Made by a program: the position numbers and the translations under genes. A DNA stretch of 64,000 bases from Clostridia bacterium (lineage in GTDB: Bacteria > Bacillota > Clostridia > Christensenellales > Borkfalkiaceae), in contig JAFQJB010000007.1 in NCBI GenBank assembly GCA_017397305.1, forward strand, positions 62,001 to 126,000, read 5' to 3'. Of the stretch, positions 34,524-42,359 are shown piece by piece (the first letter of the stretch is position 1; each line of letters opens with the position of its first letter). Under the pieces are notes generated by a model. The model saw only the letters and a program-made list of their open reading frames with translations. It ran no database searches and was not told the origin of the DNA.

Positions 34524-34931
34524 CTAATCAACGTACTTTAGAACAAATTCAGGTAATTCTTCTTTAGAAGCACTGCACGTTATGATAAATTTAACGCCAA
34601 ATTCTTTTTCAAGCATTCCCATTGCGTCGAAAATATCGCCGAGAGCACTAAGTTCTGCCTTTGCAATCCTTGCAATTCCGTCGATAAATATGTATTCGTT
34701 ATCTCCGTTTGCGGCAACTAAACCTTTAATAAAACCGCGGAGACGGTCGGCGCCCTGAACGTCAAAACTCGTTACGTCTAAAAATCTAATTTGATACTTT
34801 AGGTCGAACGCATATCTTTTAGTGTCGGTAATAAATATAATGTGCCCCTTCGCTTGTTCGAGAGCGGAGTTAGCACAATCAATTATTGCCTTAGTTTTGC
34901 CTGTTCCTTTGGGTCCGTAAATAATTTTCAT
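34524..34931 (-). CDS. Small P-loop NTPase of unknown function
   Basis: A 135-aa protein with Walker A GPKGTGKT at residues 6-13 and a Walker B-like IFIDGIAR near residue 82. The rest is an alternating helix/strand pattern that fits one compact P-loop domain. It lacks the extra domains of PilT or ParA proteins, though relatives are sometimes labelled twitching motility protein. The role is unknown. It has its own promoter and a terminator, so it is probably monocistronic. Confidence 0.82.
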   Translation of the reverse strand: MKIIYGPKGTGKTKAIIDCANSALEQAKGHIIFITDTKRYAFDLKYQIRFLDVTSFDVQGADRLRGFIKGLVAANGDNEYIFIDGIARIAKAELSALGDIFDAMGMLEKEFGVKFIITCSASKEELPEFVLKYVD

Positions 34932-34972
34932 TAGAAAGTTTCCTCCTAGTCATCATAATTTTCTCTAGTTAT

Positions 34973-35001
34973 ATTGTATAACACTTTTTCAAAAATTTCA
35001 A
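34973..35001 (-). promoter_or_regulatory. Promoter of the small P-loop gene
   Basis: Minus-strand TTGAAA (35001-34996), 17-bp spacer, TACAAT (34978-34973), with AGGAGG before the start codon. Confidence 0.7.
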
Positions 35002-35051
35002 TAGGTTTTTAAAATTTATTGGCAGTATTTTATTATTTTTTTTCAATTAAT

Positions 35052-35085
35052 AAAGGTTAAGCCGATTTTAATCAACTTAACCTTT
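35052..35085 (-). terminator. Terminator after the aminotransferase gene
   Basis: A 10-bp stem (35052-35061 with 35076-35085) followed on the minus strand by an A/T-rich run. Confidence 0.6.
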
Positions 35086-35089
35086 CTAT

Positions 35090-36286
35090 TTACTTCAATT
35101 CTTTTATGAAAGAAATCAAACGAGTCAAACCTTCTTTTATATCTTCAATTGATATTGCGTATGAAAGTCTAATACACTCGTCCGCACCGAAAGCAACACC
35201 AGGGATTACCGCTATACCCTTTTTAAGCGCTGCGTCTGCAAATGATAACGAGCCTTCAATCTTTATACCGTCAAATTCCTTTCCAAACAACTTTGAAATA
35301 TTAACGAACACGTAGAACGCACCTTTTGGTTGAATGCAAACGATGTCCTCAACGTCTTTAAGCATGTCGACCATCAAACGCCTTCTTTGGTCGAAAACCT
35401 TTTGCATTTCACCGATAAATTTATCGCCTTCAACATCGGTAAGTGCCGTTACTGACGCGTATTGAGCGATAGAGCATGGGTTACTTGCGGTGTGAGATTG
35501 CATGCTTGATATTGCTTTTGCAATCTCGATAGGTGCTGCGAGATAACCTATTCTCCAACCAGTCATTGCGTATGCTTTACTCATACCATTAATAACGATG
35601 GTGTGCTCTTTCATATAGTCACTGCACTCTGCAATAGAGTAATGTGCTTCTCCGTCGTAAACAAGTTTTTCGTAAATTTCATCCGAAATAACGTATACGC
35701 CGTGCTTTTCAGCAACGTTAGCAATCGCAGTGATTTCTTCTTTAGTATAAACGGCACCAGTGGGGTTGTTTGGGGTGTTCAAAATCAAGCACTTGGTCTT
35801 ATTGGTGATTGCCTTTTCAAATTGCTCAGCGGTCATTTTGTAACCGTTTTCTTTCTTTGCTTGAACGTAAATGCACACACCACCGGCAAGTTTTATAAGT
35901 TCTGGGTAGGTTAGCCAATAAGGAGAGGGCAAAATAACCTCGTCCCCATCGTCAACTATAGCGCAAATTGCGTGATAAAGTGAACTTTTTGCACCAGAAG
36001 AAATAACGATTTGTGCGGGGTCATATTTTAGGTTGTTGTCCTTTTCAAACTTTTCGCAAACAGCTTTCTTTAGTTCCACCATACCAGATGCCGGGGTGTA
36101 CTTAGTAAAGCCGATGTCAAGTGCTTTTTTTGCTGAATTAATTATGTATTCGGGGGTGTTAAAGTCAGGTTCACCAGCACCGAAACCAATAACGGAAATG
36201 CCTTCCGCTTTCATTTTCTTTGCCTTTGCCGTTATTTCTAACGTTAAGGACGGAGCAATTTCTTTTACCTTTTTTGATACACTCAT
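35090..36286 (-). CDS. Class I/II PLP-dependent aminotransferase (aspartate aminotransferase-like)
   Basis: A 398-aa fold type I aminotransferase. The PLP lysine is in NGMSKAYAMTGWRIGY, the cofactor Asp/Tyr region is VISDEIYEKLVYDG, and LNTPNNPTGAVY and RLSYA (substrate carboxylate Arg) fit the AspC subgroup I gamma type. It probably interconverts aspartate and glutamate, although alanine or aromatic amino acids are possible. It starts 17 bases after prfA and is the last gene of that operon. Confidence 0.93.
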   Translation of the reverse strand: MSVSKKVKEIAPSLTLEITAKAKKMKAEGISVIGFGAGEPDFNTPEYIINSAKKALDIGFTKYTPASGMVELKKAVCEKFEKDNNLKYDPAQIVISSGAKSSLYHAICAIVDDGDEVILPSPYWLTYPELIKLAGGVCIYVQAKKENGYKMTAEQFEKAITNKTKCLILNTPNNPTGAVYTKEEITAIANVAEKHGVYVISDEIYEKLVYDGEAHYSIAECSDYMKEHTIVINGMSKAYAMTGWRIGYLAAPIEIAKAISSMQSHTASNPCSIAQYASVTALTDVEGDKFIGEMQKVFDQRRRLMVDMLKDVEDIVCIQPKGAFYVFVNISKLFGKEFDGIKIEGSLSFADAALKKGIAVIPGVAFGADECIRLSYAISIEDIKEGLTRLISFIKELK

Positions 36287-36303
36287 TTTATCTCTCCTCG
36301 TGC

Positions 36304-37380
36304 TTATTCTTCGTCTTGTCCTGCGCTTAGTTTAAGTTCTCTATCGTGGATAGCAAGTGCTTCCACCATTTCGTCTATATCGCCGAGCATAAAATTGTTG
36401 ATTGAATGCAACGTCAATCCTATTCTATGGTCGGTTACCCTTCCTTGCGGGAAGTTGTAAGTTCTTATTCTTTCCGAGCGGTCGCCAGTTCCTACTTGAC
36501 TTCTTCTATTTTCCGAGTATTCCTTTTCGTATTGCGACTGATAATAGTCGTAAAGCCTACTCTTTAATACTCTCATTGCTTTTTCACGGTTTTTGGTTTG
36601 TGAGCGTTCGTCTTGACACAAAACAACGATACCCGTGGGAATGTGCGTAAGTCTTATGCAAGATTCGGTTTTGTTAACGTGTTGTCCACCCGCACCACTA
36701 CTGCGAAGAGTGTCTACCCTCAAATCTTTTTCGTCGATATTAACTTCAACGTCTTCAACCTCGGGAAGAACGGCAACTGTTACGGTAGACGTGTGTACCC
36801 TACCTTGCGATTCGGTTTCGGGTACGCGTTGAACTCTGTGAACACCGCTTTCATATTTTAATTTTGCATAGCATGATTTTCCCGATATAGAGAAAACCGC
36901 TTCTTTAAGTCCGCCAAGTTCGGTAACGCTGATATCGATATCTTCGGTTTTCCAACGATTTTTTTCAGCATACTTTATATACAATTTATATAATTCGTAC
37001 GCGAAAAGGTTTGCCTCGTCACCACCAGCACCACCACGGATTTCCATAATAACGTTTTTATCGTCATTGGGGTCTTTGGGAAGAAGCAAAATTCTAAGTT
37101 CTTCGGAAATAGTCCCGATTTTTTCCTTACATTCTTGCAATTCTTCGTGCATCAAAGCCTTCATTTCCGCATCGGTCTCGATTGTGAGCAATTCTTTAAT
37201 ATCCTCTTGCTCTTTTAAAACCTTTTTATATTTGGTATATTTTTCAACCGTTTCGGTAATATCGGCAAGCTCTTTGGTATACTTTTTCCACTCGTCAATC
37301 CTAGCGATAACCTCGCTATCACTAACAAGCTCATTAAGTTTTTCATACCTTTCAAGCATTTTGTCAAGTTTTTTAAACAT
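36304..37380 (-). CDS. prfA: Peptide chain release factor 1
   Basis: A 358-aa class I release factor. The catalytic GGQ is in SSGAGGQHVNKTES, and GTGDRSERIRTYNFPQGRVTDHRIG follows. The tripeptide anticodon region lies in the preceding domain with SGVHRVQRVPETES. RF1 ends translation at UAA and UAG. It overlaps the yqhQ-prmC fusion by one base; PrmC modifies its GGQ glutamine, so enzyme and substrate are coupled. Confidence 0.97.
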   Translation of the reverse strand: MFKKLDKMLERYEKLNELVSDSEVIARIDEWKKYTKELADITETVEKYTKYKKVLKEQEDIKELLTIETDAEMKALMHEELQECKEKIGTISEELRILLLPKDPNDDKNVIMEIRGGAGGDEANLFAYELYKLYIKYAEKNRWKTEDIDISVTELGGLKEAVFSISGKSCYAKLKYESGVHRVQRVPETESQGRVHTSTVTVAVLPEVEDVEVNIDEKDLRVDTLRSSGAGGQHVNKTESCIRLTHIPTGIVVLCQDERSQTKNREKAMRVLKSRLYDYYQSQYEKEYSENRRSQVGTGDRSERIRTYNFPQGRVTDHRIGLTLHSINNFMLGDIDEMVEALAIHDRELKLSAGQDEE

Positions 37381-39182
37381 TAAAGCACCGCCTTAATAAT
37401 TCTATCAATGTTTTCGTAGTCTTTAATAATTTCAACACTAGAAAACGACGTTAACATTTTCTTTATATCTTCAGCCTGACCAATACCGCACTCCAACAGC
37501 AACACACCGCCTTGATTTAGGTATTTATCGGCATTTTTAGCAATTATTTTATAAAATTCGTATCCGTCTTCGCCCCCGTCGAGTGCCATAATTGGCTCAA
37601 AGTTTTTAACCTCGGGTTGCAAATTTTCTATATCCGCACTCTTAATGTAGGGCGGATTTGAAATAATCACGTCAAATTTTTGCCCATCTAGTTCAGCAAA
37701 CATATCGCTTTTAATAAAAGTAATATTTGCATCGTTATTAAGCGCATTTTTTTGTGCGACCTCTATCGCACCGTCGCTTACGTCAACGGCGGTAACAATT
37801 GCACCGCTTTCCTTTTGAACGGCAACGGCTATTGCACCGCTACCCGTACATAAATCTAGCACTTTTTTATCGTTGCTTATAACTTTTAATGCATTTTCGA
37901 CCAAAAGTTCGGTCTCGGGACGGGGAATAAGAACGTTTTCGTCAACCTCAATCTTATAGCCGTAAAAATCGGTGTCGCCCATGCAATACCAGAGCGGTCT
38001 ACCCGTGCAACGTTTTTCAGTGATATCGAGCACCTTTTCAACAAGACGCGGTGAAACGGTTTTGTCTAGGCTTAATTGATTGCGTTTACAACCGATTGTA
38101 AGCGAAACAATCCACTCCGCCTCAGCACTTTCGGTTATCCCGTTATCTATCAACTGCCGTCTAACCTTTTGCAAAAGTTCCTTCCTCTTTAACGAAACGA
38201 CGAATTCCCTTTCCTTTATGGTAGGGTCGGCGTCCATTTCCATAACGGTCTTAAACGCGGTTATGGCAACTTCAAGCATATCGTCGGTCGGTTCACGCGT
38301 GGTTATTCTTTGTAAAAGAAGTCCCGGTGCTTTTAAGGGAAGAACAAATGCCGATTTAGTTTTTGCGAGGAGTTTAAGCAGTTCGTATGATAGTCCCGCA
38401 ACTAGTGGTAGCATAGCAATTTTAAGCAAAACCCTATAAAATTTATCGATATCGCCTATAATTGATTCCAAAAGCGCAAATGACAATATGCTTATAACCA
38501 TAACGAACACCAAAAAGGTAGTTCCGCAACGGTCGTGCACCCTTGAACATTTTTTTGCGTTTTCAACGGTTAAGTCCATACCGCTTTCATAACAAGAAAT
38601 GGTTTTGTGCTCAGCGCCGTGATACATAAACGTTCTACGAATATCTTTAAGCAGTGAGACAAGCAGTATGTAACTTATAAAAATTAAAAGTTTAAGCCCG
38701 CCTTCGATAAAGTTTTTAGCCCAAAGGTTAAACTTAAAGCCACCGCCAACTAAGCGTTCCATAAGTTCTCTAAAAAATTGGGGAAGCCACATAAACAAGA
38801 ACACGGCAAGTGCTAGCCCAATTAGTAATGAAATGGTGGTAACAACACTCATAACGTTAATTTTGAGTTTACTTGCCATCCACTTTTCAAATCTTGAAGG
38901 CTCGCCTTCACCATAGACGTCTGCGGAGCGCATTAAAATCTTACTGCCAGTAACAAGCGAGGAAACAAACGAAAAGACACCGCGAACTATCGGCAATCTA
39001 AAAAATAGATTGCGCTTTTGTGGGGGTGTAACTCTTTTGCTTTCAAGACGAATAATTCCGTCGGCATCTCTAACCGCAGTAGCCATTGCCGACCTTCCGC
39101 GCATCATAACGCCTTCTAATACCGCTTGACCGCCTATTGATGTTTTAGTGCAGTTTGATTGTTTTTTAACTTTATCGGACAT
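37380..39182 (-). CDS. prmC: Fusion of DUF1385 (YqhQ) membrane protein and PrmC methyltransferase
   Basis: A 600-aa two-part protein. Residues about 10-310 are DUF1385: GGQAVLEGVMMRG at the start, several membrane helices, EHKTISCYE and RCGTTFLVFV. Residues about 325-600 are PrmC, with LIPRPETE, LDLCTGSGAIA and the NPPY catalytic motif (SNPPYIKS). PrmC methylates the GGQ glutamine of release factors; the DUF1385 role is unclear. The joint would put the methyltransferase at the membrane. No Shine-Dalgarno sequence is seen: the U tract of a terminator ends five bases before the ATG. Confidence 0.9.
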   Translation of the reverse strand: MSDKVKKQSNCTKTSIGGQAVLEGVMMRGRSAMATAVRDADGIIRLESKRVTPPQKRNLFFRLPIVRGVFSFVSSLVTGSKILMRSADVYGEGEPSRFEKWMASKLKINVMSVVTTISLLIGLALAVFLFMWLPQFFRELMERLVGGGFKFNLWAKNFIEGGLKLLIFISYILLVSLLKDIRRTFMYHGAEHKTISCYESGMDLTVENAKKCSRVHDRCGTTFLVFVMVISILSFALLESIIGDIDKFYRVLLKIAMLPLVAGLSYELLKLLAKTKSAFVLPLKAPGLLLQRITTREPTDDMLEVAITAFKTVMEMDADPTIKEREFVVSLKRKELLQKVRRQLIDNGITESAEAEWIVSLTIGCKRNQLSLDKTVSPRLVEKVLDITEKRCTGRPLWYCMGDTDFYGYKIEVDENVLIPRPETELLVENALKVISNDKKVLDLCTGSGAIAVAVQKESGAIVTAVDVSDGAIEVAQKNALNNDANITFIKSDMFAELDGQKFDVIISNPPYIKSADIENLQPEVKNFEPIMALDGGEDGYEFYKIIAKNADKYLNQGGVLLLECGIGQAEDIKKMLTSFSSVEIIKDYENIDRIIKAVL

Positions 39183-39186
39183 TGCT

Positions 39187-39228
39187 TAAAAAAAAGGCTT
39201 TAAGAATACCAAGGATACTCTTAAAGCC
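39187..39228 (-). terminator. Strong terminator after rpmE, abutting the next start codon
   Basis: A stem of about 15 bp (39196-39210 with 39213-39228, one bulge) is followed by eight Ts on the minus strand, reaching five bases from the yqhQ-prmC start. Confidence 0.85.
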
Positions 39229-39243
39229 GCGCAACATAGCGTA

Positions 39244-39453
39244 CTATTTTGCTTTGCCGTATCTCTTGTTGAACTTATCAACACGGCCGCCGGTATCAAC
39301 AAGTTTTTGCTTGCCCGTAAAGAAAGGATGACATTTACTGCAAATATCAACTTTAATTACGTCCGACTTTTTGGTTGAACCCGTTTTAAAAGTTTCGCCA
39401 CAAGCGCAAACAACGGTAACTTCATGATAATCCGGATGTATAGCTTCTTTCAT
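39244..39453 (-). CDS. rpmE: 50S ribosomal protein L31
   Basis: A 69-aa protein of the zinc-binding L31 type: CACG near residue 16 and [24 protein letters not shown] in the second half. Together they give the Cys set of the C+ paralogue, which is replaced by a Cys-free form under zinc starvation in some bacteria. It has a good promoter and a strong terminator. Confidence 0.97.
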   Translation of the reverse strand: MKEAIHPDYHEVTVVCACGETFKTGSTKKSDVIKVDICSKCHPFFTGKQKLVDTGGRVDKFNKRYGKAK

Positions 39454-39483
39454 AACACACCTCTCTTTCGAATTTACTTGGTA

Positions 39484-39512
39484 ATTATATTATATTTTTC
39501 AAAGATAGTCAA
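39484..39512 (-). promoter_or_regulatory. Promoter of rpmE
   Basis: Minus-strand TTGACT (39512-39507), 17-bp spacer, TATAAT (39489-39484). Confidence 0.75.
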
Positions 39513-39580
39513 CTATTAAAAGGCGATTTTGAGAAAAATTACTAAAAACTTTTATTTGTTTTTATTGTCGGGCTTTTTAC

Positions 39581-39609
39581 TTGCTTTTTTTTTCGCTTTG
39601 TAATATAAT
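39581..39609 (+). promoter_or_regulatory. Promoter of the dehydrogenase-like gene
   Basis: TTGCTT (39581-39586), 17-bp spacer, TATAAT (39604-39609), about 40 bases upstream of the start codon. Confidence 0.65.
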
Positions 39610-39649
39610 GATATAAATTTTTGATTACACTTTAATTTACGGAGAAGTT

Positions 39650-40666
39650 ATGAGAGGCTGGAAAATTATTAACCCCTATCAACTTGAAGAAAGCGATTTG
39701 ATTGAGTCCACTTCTGGCACGGCGCTTTCTAAAGTTAAAATAACCAAGGCTCTTTTATCCCTTTCGGACGTTTTGCATTTCATGGGCGAAACAGACGGGG
39801 AAAACGTTGTGCTTGGCAGTTCGGGTATTGGTATCGTCAGTGAGACGGAGACCAATCTTTTCGGCTTAGAGAAAGGCAACAGGGTTTATATCGAGCCTAT
39901 CCGTGAATGCGGTGAATGTGCAAACTGCAAGGGCGGTGACTATTCTAAATGTGACCAGCTAAAAATTGCGGGCGATAACGACAACGGGTTTTTATCAAAC
40001 TTTGCTCTCGTTGATTCGGGAAAACTTTTCCTTCTTCCCGAAAGTGTTCGTGACTTAGACGCACTTTTTATTAATCAAATATCCCTTGCCCTATCAGTTG
40101 TGGATAAACTCGGCATTCAAAAGGGTGATTACGTTGCAATAGTTGGCGCAAACAATTTCGGCAATATTTTGGCTCAGCTTCTTATCTACTATCAAGCCGT
40201 TCCAATTATTGTAACCAATAATGACGAAGATTTACAAATTGCAAAAAACTCTGGACTATATTACGCACTAGGTCAAGAAGATAACTGGCAAAAGGAAGTT
40301 TCGCAAATAACGGGTGCAAGAATGTGTAAAAGCGTTGTTTACATTTCCGACTGCAATATCCCCGTAACTAAGGCGTTTAACCTTGCTTCTTACGGCGCTT
40401 GCGTTGCTTACACAGGTGTTTCTTACAAAAACTCCCCCATATCCTTTGCTCAAGCGGTAAGAAAGCAACTACAAATTCTTTGCATCAACAATGGTTTTGG
40501 CAACACTGCAGCAAGCATTAACCTTATCGCAAACAAGGCAATTAATCTTTCCCACTTAAAACTTGACAGTACAACTTACGAAGCCGTGCCCGAAACACTT
40601 AAAAACATGTGCGAAACACTTGAAAAACAAGACAAGGTTTATGAGACGGTGGTTGATTTAGTTTAA
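39650..40666 (+). CDS. Medium-chain dehydrogenase-like protein lacking catalytic zinc ligands
   Basis: A 338-aa protein of the zinc alcohol dehydrogenase (MDR) superfamily. The structural zinc loop is kept (ECGECANCKGGDYSKC, about residues 82-97). The catalytic site is not: the usual Cys is Ser in LSLSDVLHF and the GHE motif is GSSG in VVLGSSGIGIV. The nucleotide fold motif is VGANNFGNILA rather than a clean GxGxxG. A dehydrogenase that uses zinc chemistry is therefore unlikely; a zinc-independent reductase or a pseudoenzyme fits better. GGAGAAG precedes the ATG. Confidence 0.85.
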   Translation: MRGWKIINPYQLEESDLIESTSGTALSKVKITKALLSLSDVLHFMGETDGENVVLGSSGIGIVSETETNLFGLEKGNRVYIEPIRECGECANCKGGDYSKCDQLKIAGDNDNGFLSNFALVDSGKLFLLPESVRDLDALFINQISLALSVVDKLGIQKGDYVAIVGANNFGNILAQLLIYYQAVPIIVTNNDEDLQIAKNSGLYYALGQEDNWQKEVSQITGARMCKSVVYISDCNIPVTKAFNLASYGACVAYTGVSYKNSPISFAQAVRKQLQILCINNGFGNTAASINLIANKAINLSHLKLDSTTYEAVPETLKNMCETLEKQDKVYETVVDLV

Positions 40667-40680
40667 TAAAAATTATAATA

Positions 40681-40708
40681 AAAAGAGGTCGCAAATGCGA
40701 CCTCTTTT
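40681..40708. terminator. Bidirectional terminator between the dehydrogenase-like gene and spoVM
   Basis: A perfect 12-bp stem (40681-40692 with 40697-40708) with T runs on both sides; it touches the spoVM stop codon. Confidence 0.85.
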
Positions 40709-40798
40709 TTAGTTTATTTCGCTTTGAATCTTTTTGCGAAACACCAGTCTTAATATCTTACGTATAATCATTGGCGGTTTAATACAACAAATTTTCAT
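40709..40798 (-). CDS. spoVM: Stage V sporulation protein M
   Basis: A 29-aa amphipathic peptide beginning MKICCIKPPMIIRKILRLVF. Against Bacillus subtilis SpoVM (26 aa, from memory) Ile6, Lys7, Pro9, Ile15 and Arg17 are at the same positions; Pro9 is the residue known to be needed for curvature sensing. SpoVM sits on the forespore membrane and anchors the coat ATPase SpoIVA. A GAGGTG ribosome binding site precedes the ATG. It follows rpe by 52 bases, as spoVM follows the rsgA-rpe region in Bacillus. Confidence 0.82.
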   Translation of the reverse strand: MKICCIKPPMIIRKILRLVFRKKIQSEIN

Positions 40799-40850
40799 TA
40801 TACACCTCGCATATTAATATATGCTGAAAATTTGCCGATTTGCCAACAAC

Positions 40851-41507
40851 TTAAATTTCTCTCAATTCTCTAATGATTTTTGCTCTATCGGGTTCAGCAA
40901 AAACAGTCGAGCCTGCAACGATAACGTTTGCGCCCGCCTTTTTAACAAGCCCTACGTTTTCTTTATTAATTCCTCCGTCGACTTCAAGGTCGATTTCCTT
41001 ACCCGTTTGCTCGATAAGTCTTGCTGCTTCTTCTATCTTAGGAAGAACTTCGGGGATAAACTTTTGACCGCCAAAGCCGGGGAAAACGCTCATCAAAAGC
41101 AACATATCGCATTCTTCAATAACGTCTTTAATACTGCTAACGGGCGTATCGGGGTTGATAACCGCACCACACTTTACACCCAAAGATTTGATTGCTTTTA
41201 AGGTATCTTTCAATCTATCCTTACATGCTTCGTAGTGAACGGTAATAATATCGGCGCCAGCATCGGCAAAGCGGTCGATATAATTCCAAGGATTAACAAT
41301 CATTAAGTGTGCATCGAAAATTGCGTTTGAATAAGGTCTTGCTTCCTTTATAAATTTAGGACCGAAAGAAATATTTTTTACAAAACTTCCGTCCATAACG
41401 TCAAGGTGCATTACGTCTGCGCCCGCTTCAGTTGTTGCCTTAATTTCTTCGCCTACTCTTGCAAAGTCAGCCGACAAAATTGACGGCGCAATCTTAATTT
41501 TTTTCAT
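40851..41507 (-). CDS. rpe: Ribulose-phosphate 3-epimerase
   Basis: A 218-aa TIM-barrel enzyme: APSILSADFARVG at the start, the metal-site HLDVMDGSFVKNISFGP, FDAHLMI, MSVFPGFGGQKF and DGGINKENV. It interconverts ribulose-5-phosphate and xylulose-5-phosphate in the pentose phosphate pathway. It overlaps the end of rsgA by 14 bases. Confidence 0.97.
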   Translation of the reverse strand: MKKIKIAPSILSADFARVGEEIKATTEAGADVMHLDVMDGSFVKNISFGPKFIKEARPYSNAIFDAHLMIVNPWNYIDRFADAGADIITVHYEACKDRLKDTLKAIKSLGVKCGAVINPDTPVSSIKDVIEECDMLLLMSVFPGFGGQKFIPEVLPKIEEAARLIEQTGKEIDLEVDGGINKENVGLVKKAGANVIVAGSTVFAEPDRAKIIRELREI

Positions 41508-42345
41508 ATACTTCTCTCCTTTTTGCTATTTCATTATATATTTGAAGATATCTTTGGTATCTCGATTTTGAAAGTTTTCCCTGCTCTACAAGTTTTTTAA
41601 CCATGCAATCGGGTTCACTTACGTGATGACAGCCACGGAATTTGCATTCGCTTAAATGTTCAAAATAATCAGGGTAACACTCACTAATTTGGTCTATATC
41701 AACGTCGGCTTCAATAACGGCAAACCCCGGGGAATCGACAATTTTATATTCGTCAAATTCAAAAATTTCCGACCTTGTGGTAGTGTGTTTGCCCCTTGCA
41801 ATCTTCTCGCTTAAATCGCCAACTTTTTGGTTTAGATTAAATATCGCGTTGACGATTGAGGTTTTTCCCACGGCACTTTGCCCCGCAAGAACTGAAAGTT
41901 TGCCTTTAAGCAATTCTTTAAGCTGGTCAAGTCCCGATTTAGTGGTTGCACTAACCTCTAATATTTTTACGGGCAGTCCCGCGTATTCTTCCCTAACCTT
42001 ATTTACAAGCGTGTCGTCAATATCAGTCTTATTTACCGCAATGATAAACTCAACGTCCTCCTTTTGCGCACTTATCATAAGTTTATCCACAAGCAAAAAG
42101 TCGGGTTTTGGCTCTGCTGAAATTACCGCAACGATAACGTCGATATTTGATACGTTTGGTCTTATAAAGTGGTTATTTCTCGGTAAAACCTCCGAAATCA
42201 CCCCTCTTTCAACCTTAACGTAATCGCCAACCGATATGCCGTCACCTTTAATTTTCAGCACACCTCTTGCACCACATTTATGCAGTTTGTTGTCGCTCTT
42301 AACAAAATACGTGTTTGAATGAGCTTTATAAACTTGTCCTTGCAA
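41494..42345 (-). CDS. rsgA: Ribosome small subunit-dependent GTPase A
   Basis: A 283-aa circularly permuted GTPase. An OB-fold N terminus is followed by the G motifs in order G4 (AVNKTD), G1 (GQSAVGKTSI) and G3 (DSPG), then a zinc knuckle (CKFRGCHHVSEPDC). RsgA helps late 30S assembly. In Bacillus the kinase/phosphatase pair prkC-prpC lies just upstream; here rlmN is directly upstream, 14 bases away. Confidence 0.96.
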   Translation of the reverse strand: MQGQVYKAHSNTYFVKSDNKLHKCGARGVLKIKGDGISVGDYVKVERGVISEVLPRNNHFIRPNVSNIDVIVAVISAEPKPDFLLVDKLMISAQKEDVEFIIAVNKTDIDDTLVNKVREEYAGLPVKILEVSATTKSGLDQLKELLKGKLSVLAGQSAVGKTSIVNAIFNLNQKVGDLSEKIARGKHTTTRSEIFEFDEYKIVDSPGFAVIEADVDIDQISECYPDYFEHLSECKFRGCHHVSEPDCMVKKLVEQGKLSKSRYQRYLQIYNEIAKRREVYEKN

Positions 42346-42359
42346 AGTTCACCTATTAA

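Noticed and set aside
40799-40850. Sigma-E type promoter for spoVM
   Set aside because: CATATATT resembles a sigma-E -10, but no matching -35 stands at the right distance, so I do not list it.
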